DNA of 64,000 nucleotides from Hymenobacter nitidus (GCF_020447315.1 NZ_JAJADQ010000005.1:336860-400859), one strand, 5' to 3'; shown: positions 8,719 to 17,231, counted from the first letter of the stretch. Program-made: numbers and translations. The notes: generated by a model from the letters alone, not told the origin.

Positions 8719-8755
8719 AAAGGCCAGCCAGGCGTAAGCAGGGCTGGCCTTTTGG
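8719..8755 (+). terminator. Rho-independent terminator after the beta-prism lipoprotein
   Basis: Perfect 11-bp arms AAAGGCCAGCC (8719-8729) and GGCTGGCCTTT (8742-8752). The T tract is short and mostly inside the right arm. Confidence 0.75.
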
Positions 8756-9218
8756 GCGCTTAGGATATTAAGGCCCGGCAATGAATAGGCCTGGAAGCAG
8801 ACAACCGGACCACGTGTAGCCTGTTACTCCCGAGTTAAGCTTGGCAGGATTGTCGTAAGTGTAAAAAGCTGAATACACCTGACTAGACACGCTTTTTGTT
8901 GGCCGCAGAGCAAGTTTAACGTTCTGATAACTACTAGGTAGGCCTCAATGGGGAGTTGGTCCCGCGCAAGGCGGAGTTGGTGTAATATATTTCGAACCGG
9001 CTACTGATAGTAGTATGTTTACATCATCAGAACGGCAGCAAAGAAGAACATAGTGATTAACAGAAGTAGTAATTAGGCAACAAGAAATTATTGAGTGTTA
9101 CAAAATTATTGCGTGTGGGTCTTTATCATATCAAGAAAAAAAGGGGATAGAACTATTGTTATTTATTTTAATCATTATTTTATTCTAGTATAATTTATTT
9201 ATCAGTATTTTTATTTAT
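8756..9218. other. Gene-free stretch with a promoter-like echo
   Basis: No credible coding frame. At 8977-8991 and 9014-9028 it repeats the upstream sequence of the beta-prism lipoprotein (TTGGTGTAATATATT, then TATGTTTACATCATC, 37 bp apart), followed by a GGCAGCAA-like leader and no gene. A weak AAAAAGC/GCTTTTT pair lies at about 8860-8900. From 9060 to 9218 it is very AT-rich. It may be the remains of a duplicated lipoprotein locus. Confidence 0.4.
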
Positions 9219-9259
9219 AAAAAAATAACCCGTGCCTTCATTGGTCGGGTTATTTTTTT
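9219..9259 (-). terminator. Rho-independent terminator after the alpha/beta hydrolase
   Basis: Perfect 14-bp arms (9219-9232 and 9246-9259), core AATAACCCG / CGGGTTATT, with a seven-base T tract on the minus strand, 40 bp past the hydrolase stop. Confidence 0.85.
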
Positions 9260-9298
9260 GGCCGGTGAGTAGCCGCGGCATGCAATAGGACTATCGGC

Positions 9299-10375
9299 CT
9301 ACAGATGCTCCCGCAGGTACTGGTACACTTCCGGGTTGGAGAGCAGACCGGCGTGGCTTTGCTGGGCAAACACCCGGGTATACACCTGAGCGTCCGGGGG
9401 CGGGGCCGGGTCGCCGAAGATGCGGCCCACCGCGCTGCCGGCCCCCACCAGCCCATCTCCGAAATAGTGATGCAGGGCCGAGCCCGCCGTTTTGAGCAGG
9501 GAGCCCACCAACACATGATAGGGCACCCCTGGCAGGGGCGGTACCACAGTGCGGGGTGGCATCAGTACATCATCGGCGTGCGGGTCCTGCCAGTCCTGGG
9601 CCACCAGTAAGGCGTGGCGTAAGTCTTTGATACCGTTGCTGCGTTGATCCATGGCCTTGCTCAGAAAGCGCGTCGGGGCCACGTTGATCTTGCGCAGCAT
9701 TACGGAGGTCAGGTGGCTGTTTTGCTCCAGGAACGACCCGTCGTTGGGCACGCCCAGCAAAAACACCGACCGCAGCCGGCTAATCCAGGGAGCCGGGCTG
9801 TCGGGGCCGTGCGTGCCGTAGTAACCGGCCGAGCGAATCACGAGGCCGCCCATGGAGTGGCCCACCAGCACCAGCGGGCCCACGGCTTCGGGGTAAATAG
9901 CGCACAGTTCCGTGAGCAGCCGGGTGAGCAGCTCGCCGTTTTCGGAAATGTGCAGGCCGCTGTTGTAGCGCACATACAGGCAGCGCACCCCGGCTTCACG
10001 CTGCAGCAACGGGCCGTAGCGCGGGGTATCGGGCGAGCCGGTCTGCCAGATCATTTCGTCGCCCATCAGGCCGTGCAAAAACACGACGGTCGTCAGCGGC
10101 GGACCCGTCAGGGCCAGGTCGGCTACGGCAATGTCGGCGCCGAGCTGGCGGAAGCTCATCTGAATAGCCCGGTAATCCTGGCGGGCCGCCAGCTGGTCGC
10201 CGATGGCCCCGTTGAGGATGGGCAGGGTAAAGTGGCGGTAGGCCTGGCCGGTTTGGTAGAGGTAGTCGAGGCCCTGCACCGGAAGCGAAACCGCCCTTCG
10301 GGCAGCGGCCGAAAAACGGCGCCAGCGCGAAGGGCGGTCAGCAGAATCACCGGTAGGTGAGGTAGGTTCGGTCAC
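9299..10375 (-). CDS. Alpha/beta hydrolase, lipase/esterase-like
   Basis: 358 aa. Residues 95-105 read TVVFLHGLMGDE, the oxyanion-hole strand of alpha/beta hydrolases, and residues 168-178 LVLVGHSMGGLVI hold the nucleophile elbow (Ser174). FLLGVPNDGSFLEQ follows as in PGAP1-like and class-II lipases. A C-terminal His lies in QQSHAGLLSNPEVYQYL. No signal peptide is evident. The ATG overlaps the stop of the upstream T9SS-cargo gene by 4 bp, so the two are probably translationally coupled. The substrate is likely a lipid or ester but cannot be named. Confidence 0.8.
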   Translation of the reverse strand: MTEPTSPTGDSADRPSRWRRFSAAARRAVSLPVQGLDYLYQTGQAYRHFTLPILNGAIGDQLAARQDYRAIQMSFRQLGADIAVADLALTGPPLTTVVFLHGLMGDEMIWQTGSPDTPRYGPLLQREAGVRCLYVRYNSGLHISENGELLTRLLTELCAIYPEAVGPLVLVGHSMGGLVIRSAGYYGTHGPDSPAPWISRLRSVFLLGVPNDGSFLEQNSHLTSVMLRKINVAPTRFLSKAMDQRSNGIKDLRHALLVAQDWQDPHADDVLMPPRTVVPPLPGVPYHVLVGSLLKTAGSALHHYFGDGLVGAGSAVGRIFGDPAPPPDAQVYTRVFAQQSHAGLLSNPEVYQYLREHL

Positions 10376-11298
10376 GGAATGAGGAGCTTTTGAACAACCG
10401 GTCCTTCGGGAGTTTCCAGGCGCAAGGTATAGACGCCTGCGCCCTGGCCCCGCAAATCTACGCGGCGCGGGCCGAAAGAGTTGGCCGAAGCGGCGGCCTG
10501 GCGCAGCACTACGCGGCCTGTGGCATCGGTGACGGTGTAAGCGGCGCGGCTCCAGCTGGCTTCCTTGGTGTGGGTGAGCATAAACAGGCCGTCGGCGCTG
10601 GGGTTAGGGTACACCGAAACCGCTTCGTTGCGGGCCGCATTGCGCACGGGCAGGGCCGTGCCGGTCATCACCACGTCATCAATCAGCAGCACCCGGCCCA
10701 CTGTGGGCTCATCGGCCGTGCTGGACACAAACAGAATGCGGAGGGAGTCGGGAGCTACCGAGGATAGATAATCCAGGGGCAGGGTAACCAGCGTGTAGCC
10801 GGCCGAGGGAGTCAGCTCGATGGCCGCGCCGGCCACGGGGTTCGACTGCGTGCCGTCCCACTTGGTGAGTACCACCTGGGCGGCGGCGGTTTCGTCGGCG
10901 GCACCGGTGCCAGTGAGCTTGTAGTAGAACTGCATGCTGGCCGGCCGTGCCGTGAACGGAATACCGCCGGGGAATTCAGATTCGAGGGTGGGGTTGGAGC
11001 CGATGCCGAGTATGCCGGGAATAACGGCCTGCAGCAGCGGATTGGATTTGGATTCGAGCTGAGCCGCGTAGGTGCCCGCGTGCTTGTCGGTGCTGCGGGT
11101 GGTCGTGGCCGTTGGGAATGGAAATCCTATGGAGGCCAGCAGGTCGTCGAACGTAAACCAGCCGGTAGGAGCAAGGGCCGAGTTGCGGGTGGACCAGGTT
11201 TCGAGGGTGCCATTGGGCAGGGTTTGAGCATTAGCCGCTGTAAGGGCGGTAAAGCTTCCCAGAGCAGTTAAGCAAAAGCGTACAAATATCTTTTTCAT
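10372..11298 (-). CDS. Secreted protein with T9SS type A sorting domain
   Basis: 308 aa. A signal peptide (KKIFVRFCLTALGSFTALTAANA) leads to a mature N-terminus QTLPNGTLETWSTRN typical of PCMD-like or carbohydrate-binding beta sandwiches. Residues 120-215 form a jelly-roll-like region (SMQFYYKLTG, VLTKWDGTQSNPV, ILFVSSTADEPTVGRVLLIDDV). The last ~75 residues are a type IX sorting domain: VSVYPNPSADGLF, YTVTDATGRVVLRQ, GVYTLRLETPEGPVVQKLLIP. It is exported across the outer membrane and probably attached to the surface. No catalytic site is visible. It is first in a two-gene unit with the hydrolase. Confidence 0.85.
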   Translation of the reverse strand: MKKIFVRFCLTALGSFTALTAANAQTLPNGTLETWSTRNSALAPTGWFTFDDLLASIGFPFPTATTTRSTDKHAGTYAAQLESKSNPLLQAVIPGILGIGSNPTLESEFPGGIPFTARPASMQFYYKLTGTGAADETAAAQVVLTKWDGTQSNPVAGAAIELTPSAGYTLVTLPLDYLSSVAPDSLRILFVSSTADEPTVGRVLLIDDVVMTGTALPVRNAARNEAVSVYPNPSADGLFMLTHTKEASWSRAAYTVTDATGRVVLRQAAASANSFGPRRVDLRGQGAGVYTLRLETPEGPVVQKLLIP

Positions 11299-11359
11299 AG
11301 AATGTAGGAAAGGTTTGGAAAGTAGATACAGAAACTAGCCGGATGGTTGCCAACTGGCC

Positions 11360-11391
11360 CAAAGGTACAACCGGGCTGGTCGTAAGTACAA
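11360..11391 (-). promoter_or_regulatory. Bacteroidota promoter for the T9SS protein/hydrolase unit
   Basis: On the minus strand TTG (11391-11389) is followed after 21 bp by TACCTTTG (11367-11360), matching the -33/-7 pattern. The ATG lies 61 bp downstream. GGTTGTAC occurs twice here, around each box. Confidence 0.6.
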
Positions 11392-11415
11392 CCACATCTT
11401 TGGGGGATACTATTA

Positions 11416-12270
11416 TTATAGCTGTTTGCGGGGCTTCCACAACGAGGAAACCGCGTAGATCAGCCCCGCTAAAAAACCCGTGAGCAGTCCGCCCAGATGG
11501 GCCGCGTTGTCGGTGGTGTTGGTACCCAGCAGGCCGGCCTCCAGCTGGCTGGGTACCAGCAGCAGCACCAGCCACAGCAGGCCGTAGCGCTGCTGGCGGC
11601 TCAGGGGCACGGCCCCCGTCACGGCCAGGGCCAGCAGTAAGCCGTAGAGTCCGAAAATAGCCCCGGAGGCTCCCACGGAGTTGACGCCCTGCGCGTGCCA
11701 CCACACGCTGGCTACGCTGCCGCCCACGCCGCTGAGCAGGTAGACCAGCAGCAGCCGGCCCGGCCCGACCATCGATTCGGTGAGGCGGCCCAAAAACAGC
11801 AGAGCCAGGGAGTTGAGCAGCAGATGCGCCAGGCCGCCGTGCAGAAAGCAGCTGGTCAGCAGCCGCCAGGGCTGGCCGTGCAGGGTGAGAGGCGAAAAGT
11901 TGGAGCCCCAGGCCACCAGAATGCGCGCCTGGGGCTGGAAGATGTGGGCGCCATCGGCTACCATCAGCCCGAATACCAGCGCGTTGAGCAGCAGCAGCAG
12001 CGGGGTAATAACGTTGCCGGCGCTGGGCCAGAGCAGCTGCCGCAGTGTCCCAGCTGCCAACTGGTGCCACGCTTCGTCGGGAGCCGGCTCAGCCGGGGGC
12101 TGCAGTGGGGGTGGGGCCAGCTCCGTCGGGACCAGGCCGCGCTGCTGCAGCTCGCGCACGGCGGCCTCGCCCAGGGCCGGCGGGTAGCGGCGCGCGTGCT
12201 GGGCCATATACAGCAGCTCAGCGTCTGATTTTTGGGCGAAAAGCGCAGCCAGCTTCGAATCGGCAGCCAT
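11416..12270 (-). CDS. Rhomboid family intramembrane serine protease
   Basis: Cleaves membrane proteins inside the bilayer. From the ATG at 12270 the product is 284 aa. It shows the rhomboid signatures WRLLTSCFLHGGLAHLLLN (His144, His149, Asn153), GASGAIFG with nucleophile Ser202, and the catalytic His258 in NAAHLGGLLTG, within six or so hydrophobic segments. The cytoplasmic N-terminus (residues 14-46: KSDAELLYMAQ ... AAVRELQQRGL) is shared with the gene just upstream. The frame is open to 12378, but a TACCTTGC box sits 11 bp before 12270 and the extra residues are unlike the family. Substrates are unknown. Confidence 0.9.
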   Translation of the reverse strand: MAADSKLAALFAQKSDAELLYMAQHARRYPPALGEAAVRELQQRGLVPTELAPPPLQPPAEPAPDEAWHQLAAGTLRQLLWPSAGNVITPLLLLLNALVFGLMVADGAHIFQPQARILVAWGSNFSPLTLHGQPWRLLTSCFLHGGLAHLLLNSLALLFLGRLTESMVGPGRLLLVYLLSGVGGSVASVWWHAQGVNSVGASGAIFGLYGLLLALAVTGAVPLSRQQRYGLLWLVLLLVPSQLEAGLLGTNTTDNAAHLGGLLTGFLAGLIYAVSSLWKPRKQL

Positions 12271-12281
12271 AACAGTAAGCG

Positions 12282-12289
12282 GCAAGGTA
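12282..12289 (-). promoter_or_regulatory. Candidate -7 box for the rhomboid gene (TACCTTGC)
   Basis: Minus-strand TACCTTGC ends 11 bp before the ATG at 12270, giving a very short leader. Same octamer as upstream of glgB, GH31 and the SDR gene. Confidence 0.4.
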
Positions 12290-12340
12290 GAATGGGAGCT
12301 AAACCCGGCCGCCGCCGAAATGTAAGCGCCAGCGCGGAAT

Positions 12341-13219
12341 TTATGCCCGCGGCAGGGATTTGCGCGCGTCCTCGGCAATGATGCGCTTGAGCAGCTCCTC
12401 CCGCGGCCGGATGCGCTGTGCGGTCGGTACGCCCAGCAGGGTCTGGCGCATCACCGTCACCGAATCGTTGAGGTACAGCATGCTCTGGTCGAGCGGGGGC
12501 TGGCCGTAGAGGTACATGTTTTTCATGACCGTCAGGGCCTGGCGCCGCACCAGGGCCGCGCTGTGCATCAGGGCCACCTGCTCGCTCATCGTGGGCTGCA
12601 GCTTGTGGTTGTATACCAAGGCGCTGGTCAGGCGCTTCCACTTGTCGAGGGTAAGGTCGACCTGGCCGGGAAACGTGGAGTCGATGCGGGCTGCCTGCGC
12701 TTCCTGATACAGGTAGGCCGACTGGTTTTCGGCGTCCCAGAAGCGGCGGGCCAGCAGCAGAAACTTACGTTGGGCCGTGGTATCCAGCCGCTCGGTGGCG
12801 GGCAGCCGGGCCGGCATCTGCCCGAGCTGGGCCGTTGTGAGCGAGTCGAAGGAGGGCAGCACGTGGGTTTGCACGGCAACCAGCGCCCGGCGGGGTACGG
12901 GCCCCCGCTTGTTTTTCCAGTTTTTGTTGCCGGTCGGCCACCAGTACAGCACTGCGGCCAGCCCCAGCAAAGCCAGCAGCAAGCCCGGCATCAGCCAGCG
13001 GCGGCTGGGCGCTTCGTCGAACTCGTCAACCTCGGTAGGGCCGGCGGGTAGGGGTGGCACATCAGCCGTCGGCAGTGTGACGCCGCGGCGCAGCAGCTCC
13101 TGGCGGGCCGCCAGCACCAGGCCGGGCTGGTAAAACGTGGGGTTTTGGGTTAGAAACAGCAGCTCAGCATCCGTTTTAGACAGCAGGAAATCGGAACTGG
13201 GAGGAAGCGGGGCAGACAT
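12341..13219 (-). CDS. Unknown single-pass membrane protein sharing the rhomboid's N-terminal module
   Basis: 292 aa. Residues 14-46 (KTDAELLFLTQNPTFYQPGL ... AARQELLRRGV) align with the N-terminus of the neighbouring rhomboid: K-[ST]-D-A-E-L-L, Q, Y-x-P-x-L, A-A-x-x-E-L-x-x-R-G. A Pro-rich stretch follows, then one transmembrane segment at about residues 75-95 (LMPGLLLALLGLAAVLYWW). The remaining ~195 residues, probably outside the cytoplasm, are mostly helical and unrecognised (LTTAQLGQMPARLPATERLDTT-like text). The stop is 70 bp before the rhomboid ATG on the same strand. The pairing suggests a shared partner or location, but no function can be assigned. Confidence 0.65.
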   Translation of the reverse strand: MSAPLPPSSDFLLSKTDAELLFLTQNPTFYQPGLVLAARQELLRRGVTLPTADVPPLPAGPTEVDEFDEAPSRRWLMPGLLLALLGLAAVLYWWPTGNKNWKNKRGPVPRRALVAVQTHVLPSFDSLTTAQLGQMPARLPATERLDTTAQRKFLLLARRFWDAENQSAYLYQEAQAARIDSTFPGQVDLTLDKWKRLTSALVYNHKLQPTMSEQVALMHSAALVRRQALTVMKNMYLYGQPPLDQSMLYLNDSVTVMRQTLLGVPTAQRIRPREELLKRIIAEDARKSLPRA

Positions 13220-13381
13220 GCGGAAAGCTGAACAATAGGGGTAGTAGGCAAGTCGTAAGTTGGGGAAAAGGCGCGGAAAAGCGGTGCTTAGTTGTCAACC
13301 ACCCCGCTGGGCTGGCGTATAGCCCTGGTAGTAGCCGGGGGCCTGACGGGCTCTGGCTTTCTCACTTAGCCACTTACTCGT

Positions 13382-13690
13382 ATGCAAGATCCACAGGAAA
13401 TTCCCACCGATGGCCGCAACATGCAGCAGGCTACCACCTCGCAGTCGGAGCAGCGCCAGCCCGAGGGCCGGCAGGCCACCGGCACCGAGGCCCTGCGCGG
13501 CCTCAACGCCGATGATAACTCGGGCAGCGGCGGCACCGAAGGCGGCCACGAAATAAAAGGCAAGCGCGTGAGCACCGGCCCCAACTACGACCAGCCCGGC
13601 AACGCGGCCGACGGCGACGTGGGCGGCAGCTCCACCTCGGCCGGCACCGGCGTATCGGGCGGCGAAACGGGGCAGGTACCGCAGCTGTAG
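13382..13690 (+). CDS. Small disordered hydrophilic protein
   Basis: 102 aa, no hydrophobic segment, rich in Gly, Gln, Ser, Thr, Asp and Glu. It contains EIKGKRVSTGPN, and the same KRVST stands in the next gene, which has a like composition. The codon usage and the sharp third-position GC bias look like real coding sequence. No domain is recognised. It may be a stress-type hydrophilin, which is only a guess from composition. Confidence 0.6.
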   Translation: MQDPQEIPTDGRNMQQATTSQSEQRQPEGRQATGTEALRGLNADDNSGSGGTEGGHEIKGKRVSTGPNYDQPGNAADGDVGGSSTSAGTGVSGGETGQVPQL

Positions 13691-13755
13691 CCCTATCTTT
13701 TTACCGGCCGCTTACGGGCGGCTATTTACTCCAACCCACCTTACCTATTCTCATC

Positions 13756-14067
13756 ATGTCGAACCAACCCAATAATCCCGGCAATACGTCCGAAGACAGC
13801 GGCGCCAAGCGCGTGAGCACCACCAACCACGGCCAGGACGGCACCTCGAAAAACGAGGCCTTCGCCGCCGCGCAAAAAGCCCAGCAGGAAGAGCAGAACC
13901 AGAATAACGGCGGCCAGAACAACGCCACCACCAGTACCCAGAGCAACATGGGCAACGGCGACGGTATCCGGGGTGAGTACGGCGACGCCAGCCAGACCAA
14001 CGGCATGGAAGGCGGCAGCAACGCCGGCAACAAAGACGAAAACGATACCCGCCAGAACCACAACTAG
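13756..14067 (+). CDS. Small disordered Asn/Gly/Gln-rich protein
   Basis: 103 aa, wholly hydrophilic, rich in Asn, Gly, Gln and Ser (SNQPNNPGNTSEDSGAKRVS, then NEAFAAAQKAQQEEQNQNN). It shares KRVST and composition with the gene 65 bp upstream; the two form a pair closed by the terminator at 14097-14134. The middle (FAAAQKAQQEEQ) may be a short helix. Function unknown. Confidence 0.6.
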   Translation: MSNQPNNPGNTSEDSGAKRVSTTNHGQDGTSKNEAFAAAQKAQQEEQNQNNGGQNNATTSTQSNMGNGDGIRGEYGDASQTNGMEGGSNAGNKDENDTRQNHN

Positions 14068-14096
14068 GGCCGGCTTCAGCCGTCCTGAATACGAAC

Positions 14097-14134
14097 GAGC
14101 CGCCCGCTGCCATTGGTAGCGGGCGGCTCTTTTA
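14097..14134 (+). terminator. Rho-independent terminator after the disordered-protein pair
   Basis: 15-bp arms with one G:T pair: 14097-14111 and 14115-14129 (core GAGCCGCCCGCT / AGCGGGCGGCTC), then TTTT. Confidence 0.9.
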
Positions 14135-14172
14135 TGTAGAAGCCAGGCGGTGCTCTTTTATCGGTCGCCTGC

Positions 14173-14180
14173 TATTTTTG
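14173..14180 (+). promoter_or_regulatory. -7 promoter box for the N-acetyltransferase gene (TATTTTTG)
   Basis: Exact match to TAnnTTTG, 22 bp before the ATG at 14203. The -33 element is weak. Confidence 0.5.
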
Positions 14181-14202
14181 CTGCCGCCAACCTAGCCGAA
14201 CC

Positions 14203-14964
14203 ATGACGCGCATTGAGCCCAAATATCAGCACTACCTGGACCGAATCGGGTACGCGGGGGTGCCGACGGCGACGTTGCCGACGCTGCGGGAGCTGCAGGC
14301 GGCCCACCTGCTGCGGGTGCCGTTCGAGAATCTGGACATTCACTGGGGCCGCCGCATCGAGCTGGCCCACAGCTACGCCAAAGTGGTAACGGCCGGGCGG
14401 GGAGGCTTTTGCTACGAGCTGAACGGCGCCTTTCAGGAGCTGCTGACCGCGCTGGGCTTCTCGGCCCGGCTGATATCCGCCCGCGTGTTCAGCTCCGCCA
14501 CGGGCTTCGGGCCGGAATTCGACCACATGGCTATTCTTGTAGCGCTGCCCGAAGGCGACTACCTGGTGGATGTGGGCTTTGGCGAATTCAGCCGGGAGCC
14601 ACTGGAAAACCGGCTGGATGTGGTGCAAACGGACCAGCAGAGCCGGTTCGTGGTGGAGCAGTACGATGCGGACTACCGGGTAGTGAAGAAATTCAACGGC
14701 GAAACCTTCGTGCCGGAATATCTTTTCACCGACACGAGCCGGCAGCTGAGCGACTTTCAGGCCATGTGCCACTTCCACCAGACCAGCCCGGCCTCGCACT
14801 TCACCCGCAAGCGCCTCTGCTCCCGGGCTACCCCGCAGGGCCGCGTCACGATTTCGGGCAACACCCTGAAAATAAAGGCGGGAGAAACCGTTACGGAAAC
14901 CGCGCTGGCCGGAGAGGCCGATTTTGCCCGGGCGCTAGCCCAGCACTTTGGCATCCAGGCCTGA
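14203..14964 (+). CDS. nat: Arylamine N-acetyltransferase
   Basis: Transfers acetyl from acetyl-CoA to arylamines or arylhydrazines by a cysteine ping-pong mechanism in the cytoplasm. 253 aa, the usual family length. The catalytic triad is visible: Cys70 in RGGFCYELN, His108 in FDHMAILV, Asp123 in LVDVGFG. The N-terminal YLDRIGY and HLLRVPFENLDI also fit. It has its own promoter and stands alone; the next gene starts 229 bp later. The natural substrate is not known. Confidence 0.93.
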   Translation: MTRIEPKYQHYLDRIGYAGVPTATLPTLRELQAAHLLRVPFENLDIHWGRRIELAHSYAKVVTAGRGGFCYELNGAFQELLTALGFSARLISARVFSSATGFGPEFDHMAILVALPEGDYLVDVGFGEFSREPLENRLDVVQTDQQSRFVVEQYDADYRVVKKFNGETFVPEYLFTDTSRQLSDFQAMCHFHQTSPASHFTRKRLCSRATPQGRVTISGNTLKIKAGETVTETALAGEADFARALAQHFGIQA

Positions 14965-15193
14965 ATCCCGGGCCGAATCCAGAGCCGGGCGTACGTCTTC
15001 TGGCGGCCCGTTATGCGGTTGGCCGGCTGTCGTAAGCAAGGTAAGCCGCTGGCTTGAATCCGATTGGGCAGACGCCGGCAGCGGGGCTGCCCTGAGTGAA
15101 TATACCCGTGGACGGACCGGTTTTTGCACCGGCGGCAGCAATTGGCGGCGCTTGGCTGCGTAATTTGCGGACGTTTTCCCCGTTTCTGTGCTG

Positions 15194-16942
15194 ATGTTTC
15201 GATTGTTTCCGGCGGCTTGCCTGCGTTGTTTTTGGATTTTTTCTCTGCTGTTCTTCAGCTTCTCGGCCCGCGCCCAGGATGGCCCGCCCAAGCGCGAGCT
15301 GCGCGGCGTCTGGATTGCCACCGTCGAAAACATCGACTGGCCCAGTAGCCGCACGCTCACGCCCGAGCAGCAGCGCCGCGAGTACCGCCGCATCCTGGAC
15401 GTGCAGCAGCGCAACGGCATCAACGCCGTATTCGTGCAGATCCGGCCCGCCGCCGACGCCTTTTACCAGAGCGAGCTGGAACCCTGGAGCAAGTGGCTGA
15501 CCGGCCAGCAGGGCAAGGCGCCCGGCTACGACCCGCTGCCCTTCCTCATTGAGGAGGCCCACGCCCGGGGCATGGAGTTTCACGCCTGGTTTAACCCTTA
15601 CCGCGCCAGCATGGACTCCGTGACGCGCCGTCTGGCCCCCAACCACCCGTTCAGGCAGCACCCCGAGTGGTTTCTGCGCTTCGGCGGCAAGCTGCTCTTT
15701 AATCCTGGCCTGCCGGAGGTGCGCAGCTACATCACCCAGGTGATTCTGGACGTGGTGCGGCGCTACGACATCGACGGCGTACACTTCGACGACTACTTCT
15801 ACCCATATCCCGAGCCGGGCCTGAAAATCCGGGACGAGGTGGCCTTTCAGCAGTACAATGCCGACAACCTGAGTTTGCCCGACTGGCGCCGCCAGAACGT
15901 GAACAAGCTCATCGAGGGCCTGCACGACACAATTCAGGCCACCAAGCGCTGGGTGAAATTCGGCATTTCGCCCTTCGGCGTCTGGATGAACAAGTCGGCC
16001 CACCCCGACGGCTCCGATACCCGCGCCGGGCAGCCCAGCTACGCCAACCTCTACGCCGATTCGCGCCTGTGGCTGCAGGAAGGCTGGATTGACTACATCG
16101 TGCCCCAATTGTATTGGAGCACCAACTTCAAGCTGGTGCCCTACGCCACGCTGCTCGAGTGGTGGACGCGCAACCACTTCGGCCGCCACCTCTACATCGG
16201 ACAGGGCGCCTACCGCATGCTGGAAAACACCCGCTCCGACACCACCTGGCGCAACCCGCGCGAGCTGCCCCGCCAGGTACGCCTGAACCGCTCGTACCCG
16301 ACCGAGGTTAGCGGCAGCGTGTTTTTCAGTGCCCGCTCCCTGATGTCGAACCCGCTGCACACCCGCGACTCGCTGCGCCAGAACCTGTTCCGCTATCCGG
16401 CCCTGGTGCCCACCATGCCCTGGCTCGATGCCGTGCCGCCGCGCCCGGCCCAGAACCTGGTCCTGACCCGCGCCACGTCGGTCGTTACGCTTACCTGGCA
16501 GACCGGTCCCGTGGCTGCCGACGGCGACGTGGCCCGCTACTTCGTGGTCTACCGCTTTACCAAAGACCAGCAGCCCACCCCCGACGACCCGCGCAATATT
16601 CTGGCCCTGGTACCCAGCCGCCCCGGCATGTCCTCGACCCTGGTAGATACCAGCGCCGTGCCCGGCACCGACTACGCCTACTACCTCACGGCCGTCGACC
16701 GGCTGCACAACGAAAGCACGCCGGTGCGCGTCAGCACCCAGGGCAAGGCCGCTGAGGTGATTGTGGCCCAGGCGCCGGCCGCTACGCCCGTGCGCCCACC
16801 CGCGGCTCCGGCACCCGCCGCCCGACCCGTGCCCACGCCGCGCCCGGCCGTGATGAAGCCCGAAACCGCCGCCGTAACCAAGGAGAAAGTGAAAGTCAAG
16901 AAGAAGCGCGGCTTCTTCCGGCGCCTGTTTGGCCGGCGCTAG
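15194..16942 (+). CDS. Secreted GHL10/DUF187 (YngK-like) glycoside hydrolase
   Basis: 582 aa from the ATG at 15194 (the frame opens at a GTG two codons earlier). A signal peptide (residues 1-22, ending SARAQ) is followed by the GHL10 catalytic region: RELRGVWIATVENIDWPSS, GINAVFVQIRPAADAFY, HAWFNPYRAS, DIDGVHFDDYFYPYP, KFGISPFGVW, DYIVPQLYW. After about residue 410 comes a fibronectin-III-like domain (PPRPAQNLVLTRATSVVTLTW ... YYLTAVDRLHNES), then a Pro/Ala linker and a strongly basic tail (KKKRGFFRRLFGRR). The enzyme probably acts in the periplasm or outside on a polysaccharide. It lies 426 bp before the SusC/SusD pair and could supply it. The substrate is unproven. Confidence 0.85.
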   Translation: MFRLFPAACLRCFWIFSLLFFSFSARAQDGPPKRELRGVWIATVENIDWPSSRTLTPEQQRREYRRILDVQQRNGINAVFVQIRPAADAFYQSELEPWSKWLTGQQGKAPGYDPLPFLIEEAHARGMEFHAWFNPYRASMDSVTRRLAPNHPFRQHPEWFLRFGGKLLFNPGLPEVRSYITQVILDVVRRYDIDGVHFDDYFYPYPEPGLKIRDEVAFQQYNADNLSLPDWRRQNVNKLIEGLHDTIQATKRWVKFGISPFGVWMNKSAHPDGSDTRAGQPSYANLYADSRLWLQEGWIDYIVPQLYWSTNFKLVPYATLLEWWTRNHFGRHLYIGQGAYRMLENTRSDTTWRNPRELPRQVRLNRSYPTEVSGSVFFSARSLMSNPLHTRDSLRQNLFRYPALVPTMPWLDAVPPRPAQNLVLTRATSVVTLTWQTGPVAADGDVARYFVVYRFTKDQQPTPDDPRNILALVPSRPGMSSTLVDTSAVPGTDYAYYLTAVDRLHNESTPVRVSTQGKAAEVIVAQAPAATPVRPPAAPAPAARPVPTPRPAVMKPETAAVTKEKVKVKKKRGFFRRLFGRR

Positions 16943-16962
16943 CCCGCCTGTTGGCGCGAGGC

Positions 16963-17027
16963 GCTGCTTTCCACGAAAAAGCCCGGCTGCTCCCTGTGAG
17001 CGGCCGGGCTTTTTCGTGGAAAGCAGC
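16963..17027 (+). terminator. Terminator with a 25-bp perfect stem
   Basis: Arms 16963-16987 and 17003-17027 are perfectly complementary over 25 bp with a 15-nt loop. The core is GAAAAAGCCCGGC / GCCGGGCTTTTTC. It is unusually long for an intrinsic terminator. Confidence 0.85.
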
Positions 17028-17231
17028 ACCGTTATCGATTGTGTTCCGGACCGGGAAGATTCCGGGCTTACCGCTGCTACGCCCGGAATAATCGGCGTGT
17101 TATATATAGATAATGCAATTATTGGCTTGGTGCTTAGTAGCAGGTATTTACGGCGAAACCGGCTTGAAACGGGAATAGGAAGTGAGTAGTTACTCATCCG
17201 AAGGGGCGACCGGTCCTAATTGGCAACGTTC

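Noticed and set aside
15011..17197. 728-codon minus-strand open frame under the GHL10 gene
   Set aside because: Shadow of the glycosidase gene and its flanks; Gly/His/Ala-rich with no motif.
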